From contig NZ_CWGJ01000014.1 of NCBI RefSeq assembly GCF_900000175.1, positions 1 to 55,469 on the forward strand: 55,469 nt of DNA, read 5' to 3'. Origin of the DNA: Estrella lausannensis (GTDB lineage: Bacteria > Chlamydiota > Chlamydiia > Chlamydiales > Criblamydiaceae). Positions 25,756-35,181 of this stretch are shown here, one piece after another. The translations under genes and the position numbers were made by a program. The first letter of the stretch is position 1; each line of letters begins with the position of its first letter. The notes under the pieces were generated by a model. The model was not told where the DNA came from. It did no database searches and was given only the letters and a program-made list of their open reading frames with translations.

Positions 25756-25796
25756 TATCGAAAGTTTCTCAAAATTTGGTATTTGAGAAACTTTCA
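25756..25796. repeat. Short hairpin form of the inverted-repeat family
   Basis: Arms TATCGAAAGTTTCTCAAA and TTTGAGAAACTTTC face each other with almost no interior. It lies 37 bp after the stop of the minus-strand effector candidate, where it could also work as a terminator. Confidence 0.65.
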
Positions 25797-25832
25797 AAAA
25801 GCACCCTGCTGCTAACGGGTGATTTAATATAG

Positions 25833-27812
25833 TTAATCTGCACTGGAGCTGGATGAAGAAAAAGAATAAAATGACTCTTCATCCTCTTCGCTCAGTAGGC
25901 CAATGATGAATTTACCGAATTCGTCGGAGAGTTCATCCCCGATATCATCTCCTCCAAAACCCCAGGTGTACATCTTTCCTTCAAATTTCTCAGGAGGAGA
26001 TTTCATCAGATTTTTTACAAAATCGATAGCCGGGAAGCTCGCAGGCAACTCGGACATTGCCAACTGGATAAGGCTCTTAAGAAACATTCGATTACCTTCT
26101 CTCGTTGCTACCTCAAAGCAGTCCATGCCGTCAGCACGTTTGAATCGGTAATCAAGCACATGCCTTAACCGCCAGCGCTGCACTTTATCGGTAGGAACCG
26201 GCAGAAACTGGTTTTTCTCCTCGATGGCAAGGAGGACAGCCCTGAGAAGCTTTTCACTGCCGCGCTCAGCCATCGCATGAAGAAGGGTGCAGCTTCCTTG
26301 ATGATCATGAATTAAATCGGCATTGCTTCGCCATACAAGATTCTGCAGAAGAGAACTCACATGGCAGTATAGTTTCGGCACGATATTGTCTGAGGGCAGA
26401 TAAAGAAGCTGCTCGTAGAGTCTGGTATGCGGCTTTCCCGGAAGAGTTTCCAATTCATCCTCTCTTTCGAGAAAGGGATTGTTTTGACCTTTATCCATAA
26501 AGCTTGCTTGAGATCTATCTCCAGCCATTTCCTGAATTAAGTGGCGCTTAATCTCTTTCAACTCATTCAATCGGTACACGTAGCGGCGCACCTTTCTCTC
26601 AACTCGGATCGTGGTTTCAGCCCGTTTCCCGCTGAAAACAATGCCGCTTTCACCCTCCAGGACGATTTGTTCAAAGGGACTAAGGATGCCAAAAGCTGCT
26701 GTTTTCACCAGTTTTTCCAGGCAATGACGCTCTTGCTGCTTGATCTCTTCGAGACGCGCTTTAAGACACTCTACCCACACCTCGCAGCGCTCCTCTTTGC
26801 TTTTCCCGCTGCTACCGAGGTAAATTTCACCCCAGGCTTCGTAGGTTTTCTTGTGCTCAGAGAGGAGACAGCCCAGACTTGAGAAGTCTTTGATCGCATG
26901 AGCGTACATCACGCTATGGTCTAAATCCTCAAGATAATTGCGGAAGTAATTGCGCATCTTTTGTATCTGGCAAGGTGAAAACAATGAGCTATTATCCGCC
27001 CCATGACTTGCATCAATTTTATTGGATGAATAGACCCCCTGCCAATACTCTGCATACACCGCAAGAGGATTTTGATCGGGGCTTTTTCCGGAACTCAGAG
27101 CTATCATGCCCAGCATATAGCCCGCCGCTTCCCCTATCTTAGGAGCACCGAGAGCTCCTCCCCACTTTTTCCCTTCCGACGCAGCCTGCTCGACATAGTT
27201 TTTTCTTGCACTGATCCAATTCCAAAAGGAGCTGTATACCCCCCCTGCCTTTTCATAAATTTGCTTGGCCATGGGCACGAGATCGATCCCGGAAGGAGTT
27301 AATTCCCTCTCGAACTCAGCGCTCGAATCGGAGGCGCAGTCGGGGTGACTCAGTGCAAATTGTTTCAAGCAGCACAACTTGATCAGCCGCTCACGCTCGT
27401 CAATCTCGCCCAGCAAAAGTTCTACTTTCTGGGATAAGCGCCTCATTTCATCTTCGCAATCGCTTTTTTTCTCTTTAAGCTGATCACATTCGCACATGTT
27501 CAGGCTAAGGGCTGCATCAACTTCCTGCATCGTATTGGATAGCTCTGTGATGGCTTTTTTCCTTCTCTCGTGTTCAACCACCTTGTACAAAAGCTCGTTG
27601 CAAATTCCTTCAATTTTTGAAACGATCTGCCATGTAAACTCGCTTCGCTCGGCAACTGAAAGGCTCGTTACGATCGTTTCCAAATTCTGCCGGTCCAGAG
27701 CCTCCTCGCAATTGGTCTGAAAAAGGGCATCGTCTTCTGCCTCTTGTCCTTTTATCTCCCTGTCCCAGCTCAGACAAAATTTGCACAGCTCTCCACTTCC
27801 CACTGCCTGCAT
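25833..27812 (-). CDS. Coiled-coil/ankyrin-like protein, candidate secreted effector
   Basis: The 659-aa product has no signal peptide. Residues ~60-150 form a heptad-rich coiled coil (VVEHERRKKAITELSNTM; RRLSQKVELLLGEIDERERL). A second charged helical region lies near 380-440. Around 510-590 there are two ankyrin-like units (GSCTLLHAMAERGSEKLLRA; DGMDCFEVATREGNRMFLK). The C-terminus is acidic and ends in a serine run (SSSSSSAD). I do not recognise a named family. Coiled coil plus ankyrin in a chlamydia suggests a host-directed type III effector, but this is inference. The promoter side is very AT-rich with the palindrome at 27841-27863. Confidence 0.6.
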   Translation of the reverse strand: MQAVGSGELCKFCLSWDREIKGQEAEDDALFQTNCEEALDRQNLETIVTSLSVAERSEFTWQIVSKIEGICNELLYKVVEHERRKKAITELSNTMQEVDAALSLNMCECDQLKEKKSDCEDEMRRLSQKVELLLGEIDERERLIKLCCLKQFALSHPDCASDSSAEFERELTPSGIDLVPMAKQIYEKAGGVYSSFWNWISARKNYVEQAASEGKKWGGALGAPKIGEAAGYMLGMIALSSGKSPDQNPLAVYAEYWQGVYSSNKIDASHGADNSSLFSPCQIQKMRNYFRNYLEDLDHSVMYAHAIKDFSSLGCLLSEHKKTYEAWGEIYLGSSGKSKEERCEVWVECLKARLEEIKQQERHCLEKLVKTAAFGILSPFEQIVLEGESGIVFSGKRAETTIRVERKVRRYVYRLNELKEIKRHLIQEMAGDRSQASFMDKGQNNPFLEREDELETLPGKPHTRLYEQLLYLPSDNIVPKLYCHVSSLLQNLVWRSNADLIHDHQGSCTLLHAMAERGSEKLLRAVLLAIEEKNQFLPVPTDKVQRWRLRHVLDYRFKRADGMDCFEVATREGNRMFLKSLIQLAMSELPASFPAIDFVKNLMKSPPEKFEGKMYTWGFGGDDIGDELSDEFGKFIIGLLSEEDEESFYSFSSSSSSAD

Positions 27813-27840
27813 AACACTCTCTTTATTAGATGTTTTTTAA

Positions 27841-27863
27841 GATAATAAATGTTGTTTATTATC
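27841..27863. promoter_or_regulatory. Perfect palindrome upstream of the effector candidate
   Basis: GATAATAAA and TTTATTATC face each other across 5 bp, 29 bp upstream of the ATG at 27812, within an AT-rich tract. It could be an operator or part of the promoter. Seen directly; role unknown. Confidence 0.35.
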
Positions 27864-28062
27864 TCACAATAAAGAGTTCAAGTAAATTAATTACTAAAAA
27901 AGACGTCAAAAACACTAAATTATTATTTTACGATTGCTAATAAGAGATTCGAATCGAGAGGGATTTTGCACCGGCAAGCACAAAAGCGCCCCTTTCATAT
28001 CAGTGTGTTTCGAATTTAGACTCGATAACAAGTTTTAAGACATGTTCGGATAAGTACAGGCT

Positions 28063-29984
28063 CTACTCCTGCAGGGGCATATCGATCAGGCGGGGTGGTC
28101 GCCAGGCTGTGCGGAGGGAATTTAAAATGGCGAGCACATCGATGATCTCCTGCGAAATAGCGCCCGCGACCGGGGGCAGAAATCCACTCGCAGCAAAGAT
28201 CATGCCTATAACCGAGAGTGCAATTCCCCCAAGCGCACTTTGTAAACCAATCCTGCGCATGCGCCGGCTGATATGAAGAAGCTCCTCGACTTTGACCAGC
28301 GAATCGTCCATGACAACAGCGCCGGCAGCTTCCGCTGTCACATCGCTATTGCGGCCAAAAGCAATCCCCACCGATGCCACCATGAGAGCGGGAGCATCGT
28401 TAATCCCATCTCCAAGGTAGGCCGTCCTAGCCTTTTTCGTCTCCTCCACGACAATCTGTACTTTTTCCTCGGGGCTTTTATTAGCGTAGACTTCGGAGAT
28501 TCCCATGCGCTCTGCGATATACCTGACCTCTTCTTCCCTATCTCCCGAGACAATCATGATCTTTTCAAACAGATGTTTTGGATGCAGATGATTAATGAAA
28601 GACCCGCTTTCTTTCCTTGGCATATCACGAAACCGATAATAAGCCGCCAGCTCCCCATCGATCACAATGACGCACTCAAGACCTGCCCCTTGGGGTAAAA
28701 GATCTTTTGGCACTTTCACGCCTAGACGGTCTAAATGCTTGCGGCTGGTGAGAATAACTTGAGAGCCTCCGATATCTCCTCTCAAACCCTCTCCTTTCGG
28801 TTCAGCAATTCGTTGCGCTTCAATTAAGGAGATATTCTCCTCGGATGCCTTAGCCAGAATGGCGCTTGCCAACGGGTGCTTGGAATACCTTTCTATGCTC
28901 GCGGCTAATTTTAAAATCTCCTTTGGGTCGCGGGAGATAAAAACTTTCTGATCTGTTAAAACAGGTTTGCCATAAGTCAGCGTACCGGTTTTGTCGAAAA
29001 TCATCGTTCTGCACTGATCCAGTTGCTCGAGCACGATGGGATTTTTGATCAAGATCCCGGACCTCGCACACAAGGAGATCGATCCTATGATCGCAACCGG
29101 GATGGCAATCAGCAAAGGGCAGGGTGTGGCGATGACAAGAACCGCCTGGCGATGACAAGAACCGCCAAAAAGCGAATTGCTTCGCCGCTTACATACCATG
29201 CGATCAATCCAATGATGACGGCAAGAGGGGTGTACCAAGCTCCCAGCTGATCTCCAAGACGACGCATCTTCGGACGTTTTTGCTCTGACTCTTTCATGAC
29301 GGCCATGATTTTAGCGTAGCGGGAGTCAACAGCTAATTTACTAGCTTCAATAGTCAGAGAGGCTTCTCCATTGATTGCTCCCGACAGAACCGAAGATCCC
29401 GGCGCTTTTGAAAGAAGAAATGGCTCTCCAGTCAAGTATGACTCGTCCATGGTTCCCGTCCCCTCGATTACCGCGCCATCGACCGGGCATATCTCATGAG
29501 GAAAAACCACAAGCGTGTCCCCAATTTTAATTTCTTCCACAGGGATATCGTCGATCCTGTCTTGCCGCTTGCGGTGCGCGATACTGGGAGCACGTTTAGC
29601 AAGCGCCTCGAGAACTTTAGAAGCGGTCCGGATCGCGTAATTTTCAAGAGCCTGCCCTCCTGAGAGCATGAGCACGACAAGAGCACCTGCCAGGTACTGC
29701 TCTAAAATGACTGATGTAACAATCGAAATGCCCGCTATCAAGTCAGACCCGAATTCCAGAGAGAACATTTTGCGGAGCAGCTCCAAGACAAGCGGACCCC
29801 CGCCGAAAAGAAGGACGACATAGAGAGGATAGTTGGCGTAGACCTCAAAATGGGGAAGGGCAAACCGCAAAACAAGAAAAACGACAATGCCGGCAAGCGC
29901 CAGGATTGCTATCGATCCGTGAACCCCTAAAATACTGTCGCTGCTCTTTTTTTTACTCACTCTATCCCTCAAATGGTGTAACAC
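28063..29984 (-). pseudogene. Heavy-metal-translocating P-type ATPase, frameshifted by a 20-bp duplication
   Basis: Two frames together encode a P1B-type ATPase. The upstream part (from 29984) has the A-domain TGEP motif and ends in a membrane helix. The downstream part has TPCPLL (the CPC transport motif), DKTGTLT (phosphorylation site), HPLA and GDGINDAPAL. There is no N-terminal metal-binding domain. The 20-bp unit at 29127-29146 is repeated at 29147-29166, just before the CPC motif, and shifts the frame. Removing one copy gives one 633-aa frame, a normal length. It would export a soft metal (Zn, Cd or Co class). It lies 32 bp after the ferric-reductase-like gene, in one operon. Broken as given; may be switchable, recent, or an assembly error. 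Confidence 0.9.
29127..29166. repeat. 20-bp tandem duplication inside the P-type ATPase gene
   Basis: TGGCGATGACAAGAACCGCC occurs twice with no spacer and no mismatch. Since 20 is not a multiple of 3, the second copy shifts the reading frame immediately before the TPCPLL motif. Confidence 0.97.
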
Positions 29985-30016
29985 CTAAATTCCACGTCTA
30001 AGAATTCTCTACGGTT

Positions 30017-31321
30017 TCAGAAAAAGTCAAAATCCTCAAAATAAATGTGATGCCGTTTAACTCCTGCATTCATCAATCCTGCCACGAATGGACGTGTCAG
30101 ACTTTTGGGGCCGCACATGAAGATATCTTTTTGCGGTAAATCCGTCTCAGTTTCCATTAGATGATTAATAGTCAAACGCTTGTTATTTTCCGTGCAATGA
30201 AGAAAGCAGCGAAAGTTATCATTCTGGATGCGTTGAAATTGATCGAGCAAAACCGCATCTTCCATCCGATGAACGCAATAGAAAAGATCAATTTTTCCCG
30301 GCCACCCACGGATTTGCTCTTTCCAGGCCAAAAAAGGCACTATCCCAATCCCCCCTGCTATCCAAATTTGATTCTCCCTGCCTTTCATGAAATCAAACCG
30401 GCCATAAGGACCTTCGAGACAAACCCTCAAATCAGGATGAACGCTGCGGTAAAGGGACTTTGTAAAATCCCCTCTTGCTTTGACAAAAATTGAAATGCGG
30501 TCATCCGATTCTTTGCAGATTGTAAAGGGGTGCTGCTCTTTGGAAATTTGATCTTGAAAGGAAAAGAAGGCGTATTGGCCGAGACGAAACTTAAGCGGCT
30601 CGGCTTCGGGTTTGAATGTAATCTTAACCACATTTTCGTTTATCTTTTCGGCTTCCGACACTTTGTAAATCGCCCTGCTTGAGTAAAAGGGGGCAAGTAC
30701 CTGCCTGTAGAGAATGCCAAGCAGCCCCAATCCCATAGGGGCGCAAACAAGGGCAAGAGCGGCATTTGAGGAGCTAAAAGGCTTTTGTAACAAAAGAATA
30801 TGGAGGGTAGCTAAAATGTAGGCCAGACTCATCAACTGATGCAGCCGCTTCCACTTGTCATAGGATAGCACTTTAAAAATTGTAGCTCCTATGATTAAGA
30901 GCATCAGCCAAAAAGCTAACGAGCCCAAATTGACCGCTAATCGGGAGTGCACGGGAAAAATAGACAAAAAGAATTTATCCGGGCGACCAAAGAGCCATTT
31001 CGCTGCGAAAAACCAGGGGTGGCACACGATAAAATAAAAACCCCACAGCCCGATTTTGTGATGCAGGTAGTAAATCTGATCTAAGCCCCCGAGCCAATCC
31101 TCCAGTTTTTTGATGCGGGATGATAAAAATAGAGAAAGCGAGAACAAAACATATCCCACAAAGCCGATCGCCCTCCCCACCTCCTTTAAAATGTGAAGAG
31201 TGTCGCCGACTTTCCAATCATCGATTGTGATGTAGATCCATGCAGCCAAAAGGGCTGCGCTGGTGGCACACGGCATCAAAAAAAATTTTGCGGTCTGAAA
31301 ATAATAGCTGCAGTCCTTCAC
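30017..31321 (-). CDS. Ferric-reductase-like flavocytochrome (NOX/FRE family)
   Basis: The 434-aa product has about six N-terminal membrane helices with paired haem histidines (YLHHKIGLWGFYFIVCHPW; LHQLMSLAYILATLHILL), then an FAD domain with HPFTICKES and an NAD(P)H domain with WIAGGIGIVPFLAW and the closing MCGPKSL. This is the ferric reductase/NADPH oxidase layout, moving electrons from NAD(P)H across the membrane to a metal or oxygen. It is the first gene of an operon with the heavy-metal P-type ATPase, suggesting a role in metal reduction or handling. The exact acceptor is not readable. Confidence 0.85.
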   Translation of the reverse strand: MKDCSYYFQTAKFFLMPCATSAALLAAWIYITIDDWKVGDTLHILKEVGRAIGFVGYVLFSLSLFLSSRIKKLEDWLGGLDQIYYLHHKIGLWGFYFIVCHPWFFAAKWLFGRPDKFFLSIFPVHSRLAVNLGSLAFWLMLLIIGATIFKVLSYDKWKRLHQLMSLAYILATLHILLLQKPFSSSNAALALVCAPMGLGLLGILYRQVLAPFYSSRAIYKVSEAEKINENVVKITFKPEAEPLKFRLGQYAFFSFQDQISKEQHPFTICKESDDRISIFVKARGDFTKSLYRSVHPDLRVCLEGPYGRFDFMKGRENQIWIAGGIGIVPFLAWKEQIRGWPGKIDLFYCVHRMEDAVLLDQFQRIQNDNFRCFLHCTENNKRLTINHLMETETDLPQKDIFMCGPKSLTRPFVAGLMNAGVKRHHIYFEDFDFF

Positions 31322-31613
31322 ACATCCTCATAAAACGCGATTCGCCGCCTCACGCCTGATTTAACAAAAAGGGCGCAAATTAGCAAGGAAGGCTGAGAAA
31401 CATAGGGGAAAGATTGGTGAGCTGAAAAAAGTTTTGGAAGATGTGAGGCACTCCCCCGCCTGCACTAAATCGGCTACGCGAAAGACCAAAATTCTCCTCA
31501 AAAAAATCTTACCTAAAAATTATCAATCAATTAAACGCCGATGCGAAAGAAAAACCAGCATAGTTTCTATACTGAAGTGTGTCAAAAAAGGGGGAATGGG
31601 GATCTAAAAAAAT

Positions 31614-31644
31614 AAAGGAACTGCGGTAAACCGACAGTTCCTTT
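31614..31644 (-). terminator. Hairpin downstream of tRNA-Leu, distal
   Basis: AAAGGAACTG-CGGT pairs with ACCG-A-CAGTTCCTTT (14 bp, one bulged A, 2-nt loop). On the minus strand it is followed by ATTTTTTT, a typical intrinsic terminator downstream of tRNA-Leu. Confidence 0.75.
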
Positions 31645-31648
31645 AAGT

Positions 31649-31682
31649 AAGAGGGTAACTAAGTCATAAAGACTCACCCTCT
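31649..31682 (-). terminator. Hairpin downstream of tRNA-Leu, proximal
   Basis: AAGAGGGT pairs with ACCCTCTT across an 18-nt loop, 12 bp after the tRNA 3' end and just before the second hairpin. Probably part of the tRNA processing or termination region. Confidence 0.5.
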
Positions 31683-31694
31683 TGCGGTTTGGCT

Positions 31695-31777
31695 TACTCG
31701 GAGTGGGACTCGAACCCACACGGGATTGCTCCCAAGGGATTTTAAGTCCCTAGTGTCTACCATTCCACCATCCGAGC
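31695..31777 (-). tRNA. tRNA-Leu (TAA)
   Basis: The minus strand gives an 83-nt cloverleaf: acceptor GCTCGGA/TCCGAGT (first pair G-U), anticodon stem AGGGA/TCCCT with loop CTTAAAA (anticodon TAA, reading UUA), a long variable arm (TGGGAGCAATCCCG), and T-arm GTGGGTTCGAGTCCCAC. The long variable arm confirms a class II tRNA. No CCA is encoded. Confidence 0.95.
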
Positions 31778-32187
31778 GATGATACATGGCGTGAGTTACC
31801 AAATTTAGATGAGTCGAAGATATCCGTCAAGGCCACACTCACTCCCCTGCTTTTTTTTAGAGACTGAATTTACCTTCCACGAGCATCTCTCAAATTTTTT
31901 TTAAGCAAAAATGAGAGCTTTCGTGCCAGATTTTGATGAGCTTTCGACCTATCAACCCTGAAAATCCTTAACTAACTGAAGATTACAACTCTATAAAGCA
32001 ACAGTGCATACTGATCTGTGCTTGCGGGCTCTCTCCTACTCCTTCCGGAGGACTTCTTAAAGGAAAATTAATGTAGAGAAATATTTAAAATTTTAATTTA
32101 TAATTGGCCATAAGCACAAGACAAGTACAAATCATATTCTCTGTACGCCCGTTGAAGTCTTATTCTACAAGAGCAAGGAGGTCTCCT
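31778..32187. other. Intergenic region upstream of the Q/N-rich secreted protein
   Basis: 410 bp without a gene. The right end (about 32060-32120) is AT-rich and is the likely promoter area of the gene at 32188. The middle shows only vague inverted-repeat traces (GAGAGCTTTCGTGCC near 31911 against GATGAGCTTTCGAC). Nothing else is seen. Confidence 0.45.
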
Positions 32188-32664
32188 ATGAAACAAATAC
32201 TCAATCTGAGCCTGGTCGCGACTGCCCTTTTGTCCCTCGCCTGGCTGCCACTTGGCGCTGCTTCCAATAACACAGAAATCGCCCGAGGCGGCGGTCATGA
32301 AGGAGGGCACGGTAGCTTCGAAGGTGGTGAGCATATACAGCACCAGCAAAACTTCGACCAGCAACACCGCCCCTATCAGCAGCAATACCATCCCAACGCG
32401 CAGCGAAACTTTAATAATGAGCAGCGAAGAACCTTGGACAATACCGAGCGCCGGGATTGGCAGTATCAACAAGACAGACGCATCGACAACGAGCTGGAAA
32501 ATGACATTGTTCCGGTAGCTCCCTACTACGACGGCATCGACAGCACCTATCCTGACGATAGCTCGAACCAGCAAAATGACGGCTCAAGTCAGCAAAACGA
32601 TAATTCCGATCAGCAAAACGACGATGCCAACTTCGACAGCCAGATCTGGGACTTTAACAAATAA
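32188..32664 (+). CDS. Small secreted Gln/Asn-rich protein
   Basis: From the ATG at 32188, 9 bp after a strong AAGGAGG, the product is 158 aa. A clear signal peptide (cleavage near AASN, residue 24) is followed by a Gly/His patch (GGGHEGGHGSFEGGEH), a Gln/Arg-rich middle, and an acidic tail with repeated QQND units. Low complexity suggests an unfolded, exported or surface-attached protein; the His patch could bind metal. I do not recognise a family. The stop is 2 bp from the end of the convergent hydrolase gene. Confidence 0.7.
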   Translation: MKQILNLSLVATALLSLAWLPLGAASNNTEIARGGGHEGGHGSFEGGEHIQHQQNFDQQHRPYQQQYHPNAQRNFNNEQRRTLDNTERRDWQYQQDRRIDNELENDIVPVAPYYDGIDSTYPDDSSNQQNDGSSQQNDNSDQQNDDANFDSQIWDFNK

Positions 32665-32666
32665 AG

Positions 32667-33566
32667 CTAGTTGCCCTGGATGTGCTTTTCGATTGCGCTG
32701 ACAAGCTGAGGAAAGAAAACGGGGTTCAAAACATGCCCCATCCCCTCTATGGAAAGAAAACGGGCGGCTGGTATCGCATCAGCCGTCTTTTCACCATGGG
32801 GCGGCGGCAAGATAGGATCTTCCTCCCCTGCGATGACAAGGGTTCGTCTCTGGATGCTTTTAAGCTCATTTTTTGTCAGGGGGCTTGTAGCGGATGTGGC
32901 AAGAGCATGGTTGCTCTCATGCCCAACCTTCTGAGACTTGCCGTCAACTCGTCTAAGAGACTCTTCAAACAGGCCGTAGAAATATTCCCTGTCGTACGGT
33001 GCTTTGCCGCCGTTAGCTTCCCTGAAATTATCGACCATCAGTTCAATTTTATCATGCAGGGTGTTGATCGGTCTCTTTTTTAACTCCAAAATGGCATTGA
33101 TAAATGAATCCTTAGGAGGAGGAAGCTCTGCCTGAGAGACATCTTTTCCCATGAAGGCATCGTTTTTGATTGTAAGGTCGATCGACGTCATCATCAGAGT
33201 CAGCGTAAGCACTTGATCCGGATAGTTCAGGGCAAAAAGCTCGGCAATCACTCCTCCTGTCGAAAAGCCCACAATATGCGCTTTCTCTATCTGCTCCGTC
33301 CTCAAAAGCTGCAAGGCATCGGCAGCCATATCTTGCAGCGTATAGGGATTTTCTGAGAAGTCGATCCAGTTCGAGAGTCCCGTATCACGCTGATCGAAGC
33401 GAATGACGTAGAGACCTTTGTCAGAGAGCATCTGACAGAACTGCTTAGGCCAGAGCGTCGCGTCGCAGCTGTTGCCCATCATCAAAAGAAGCGCTGGATC
33501 GCCCTTTTTTCCAAAAGTTTCATACCAAAGACGCGTGCCATCTTGCCCGGTCGACCAGTGCGCCAT
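32667..33566 (-). CDS. Alpha/beta hydrolase
   Basis: From the ATG at 33566 the product is 299 aa and is an alpha/beta-hydrolase: oxyanion region LLLMMGNSCD, nucleophile elbow GFSTGG, acid-bearing strand LVIAGEEDPILPP and the catalytic His in GMGHVLNP. The GxSxGG elbow and length resemble esterase/3-oxoadipate-enol-lactonase-like enzymes. Substrate unknown; cytosolic. An upstream extension to 33689 is open but polar and does not match the family, so the internal Met (MAHWSTGQDG) is preferred. Confidence 0.85.
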   Translation of the reverse strand: MAHWSTGQDGTRLWYETFGKKGDPALLLMMGNSCDATLWPKQFCQMLSDKGLYVIRFDQRDTGLSNWIDFSENPYTLQDMAADALQLLRTEQIEKAHIVGFSTGGVIAELFALNYPDQVLTLTLMMTSIDLTIKNDAFMGKDVSQAELPPPKDSFINAILELKKRPINTLHDKIELMVDNFREANGGKAPYDREYFYGLFEESLRRVDGKSQKVGHESNHALATSATSPLTKNELKSIQRRTLVIAGEEDPILPPPHGEKTADAIPAARFLSIEGMGHVLNPVFFPQLVSAIEKHIQGN

Positions 33567-33711
33567 AAACTTTAAACTCCGAGTGCTTGTTGACAGGAAG
33601 GAGTGTATCGCAAAATGTGTGTTTTGGGAAAAGGAAAGGTTTAAGCCAAATTTCGATAGGCTTTCTGTATAACGTGAGAATAGAAGCAAATCCTGCTGAG
33701 CGTAGCGTAGT

Positions 33712-33740
33712 GAGGCTGCTTAAGAGTCTTGAGCAGCCTC
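33712..33740 (-). terminator. Possible terminator after the first MOMP-like gene
   Basis: GAGGCTGCT pairs with AGCAGCCTC (9 bp, 11-nt loop), 13 bp after the stop at 33754 on the minus strand. No clear T-run follows. Confidence 0.5.
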
Positions 33741-33753
33741 ATCTATTCATAGG

Positions 33754-34902
33754 TTAGAAACCGACGTTCAAACCGACAGTCAGCCCATGGAAGCCGATGG
33801 TTCCATTATTGACCAGATTGGACTGCGCTATCTGCGCCTCGCTGCCGGAAATCTGGCGCGGGCTCATCAGACCACCTGGTTGCAATACATCGGCGCTTTC
33901 CTGGAATCTGCGATAGGTGGGGACATTGGTCCAGGCCACAAATTCATAGCCCAGTTTGAAGGTCCAGTCGCAGCCGCAGCTGTTGCCATCATAGGCAAGG
34001 CCCAGTTGGAGGTGGCAGCCCGGCAGGATATGACAGCAGTCATCATCCTTAACATGCATGTAGTCTTCTCGAGTGCTTTCCTCAAATGTTGTCTGTCTGA
34101 AAGAAAACTGCGATGAGGTGTCGCTGTCACCGATCACAAGGCTCGCTGCCGCGGAGGCAAACAGTTTGAAGTCGCCGCAAAGTGCGTAGGTGTAGCTGGT
34201 ACCCAGCTTTAGACCTGCTCCGGTGTAATCAGACTTCCATTTGGAATCGATGGTGGTGACCGAAAGGTCAGAAAGAGGTCCCTCTTCAAATGTGCCGACA
34301 AGCGTATCTTCGTATTTACCCTTGATCTCCTGATCGAGCTTGACCACCTGGACGCCGAAGAAAGGTGTTAAAGTGTGGCATGAGCCGAAAGCAAGCTGAT
34401 ACGAGAGGAGAATATCAAACGTCTGGTACTCCATCTCCCACTTTCCTCTGCCGGAATCAAAAAAGGAATTCTCATTGGGAAATCCCACATTCTTGAGGTT
34501 GACGAATGTCGGAGGAACGAGCGTAGGAGCAATTCGCTCGCCGTTGTCCGCTCTTGCCGATCCTGAATCTCCCGATTCAAACCATGTGTAGGCAAGGCTT
34601 AAGCCAAAACATTTCCAGGCATTTTCCCGGCTCAAAGTGATGCGGAATCCGGGCTCCCAATCAGGACAAATGCTTTTGTAGCTTACCAGAAGAGGACGAT
34701 CAACATCTTCAATATTTCCCGAAACTTTCGCTGCAAAGTCAAGGTCATCGACGCAAGGCTTCCAGTATAAAAAATCGACTCCTACGTCAAAATCAAAACA
34801 GCAACCGCTGCTCTCTTCATGACACTCCCTCGCTTGAGCCTGGCCGAAGACACCCCCCAGCATCAGCACCATCAAGGCAGCTCCCAGTTTCATCTTCCTC
34901 AT
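33754..34902 (-). CDS. MOMP-like outer-membrane protein 1
   Basis: The 382-aa product has a signal peptide (cleavage after about AQA, residue 24), a Cys-rich mature start (ECHEESSGCC), the family marker FLYWKPCVDDLDFAAKVSG, CPDWEPGFRITL, TPFFGVQVVKLDQ, the DDCCHILPGCHLQLGL turn and a barrel end LTVGLNVGF with terminal Phe. This is the chlamydial major-outer-membrane-protein-like porin family, held together by disulfides in the envelope. It sits apart from the other eight, on the far side of the Ybh-type exporter. GAGGAG precedes the ATG, and a repeat hairpin lies in the promoter region. Confidence 0.88.
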   Translation of the reverse strand: MRKMKLGAALMVLMLGGVFGQAQARECHEESSGCCFDFDVGVDFLYWKPCVDDLDFAAKVSGNIEDVDRPLLVSYKSICPDWEPGFRITLSRENAWKCFGLSLAYTWFESGDSGSARADNGERIAPTLVPPTFVNLKNVGFPNENSFFDSGRGKWEMEYQTFDILLSYQLAFGSCHTLTPFFGVQVVKLDQEIKGKYEDTLVGTFEEGPLSDLSVTTIDSKWKSDYTGAGLKLGTSYTYALCGDFKLFASAAASLVIGDSDTSSQFSFRQTTFEESTREDYMHVKDDDCCHILPGCHLQLGLAYDGNSCGCDWTFKLGYEFVAWTNVPTYRRFQESADVLQPGGLMSPRQISGSEAQIAQSNLVNNGTIGFHGLTVGLNVGF

Positions 34903-34934
34903 GAAATACTCCTCAATATATTTGATTGGTTGTT

Positions 34935-34988
34935 CCGAATGTGGCTCAAAGTTTGATTTTTGGCAAATCTCAAAATACAGTCGGTATA
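34935..34988. repeat. Diverged hairpin copy of the inverted-repeat family
   Basis: Arms CCGAATGTGGCTCAAAGTTTG and CAAATCTCAAAATACAGTCGG flank a 7-bp interior, close to the hairpin copies at 43870 and 53323. It lies 33 bp upstream of the ATG of MOMP-like gene 1. Confidence 0.6.
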
Positions 34989-35181
34989 CTTGGGGATGCT
35001 AGCTTTACGCCGAATGCTAAATCAAGAAAAAATTAAAGTTGTGTTTTCAGGCAGAGAGCACAAGACCACTACACATAAAGCATTGGATACATACCACTTA
35101 CAAATAAGCTACTCTCTACGTCTCCTGCAAACTACCCCATGAAAACCGCAGCAATTTAATGACAATCAATGACGCAGCGGA

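Larger units (their letters stand above)
31322..31694. other. Non-coding region with repeat arm and terminator hairpins
   Basis: No gene is seen. A weak single arm of the inverted-repeat family (TATACTGAAGTGTGTCAAAA) starts at 31568. Two hairpins follow before the tRNA and are listed separately. The part next to 31321 serves as promoter space for the reductase operon. Confidence 0.5.
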
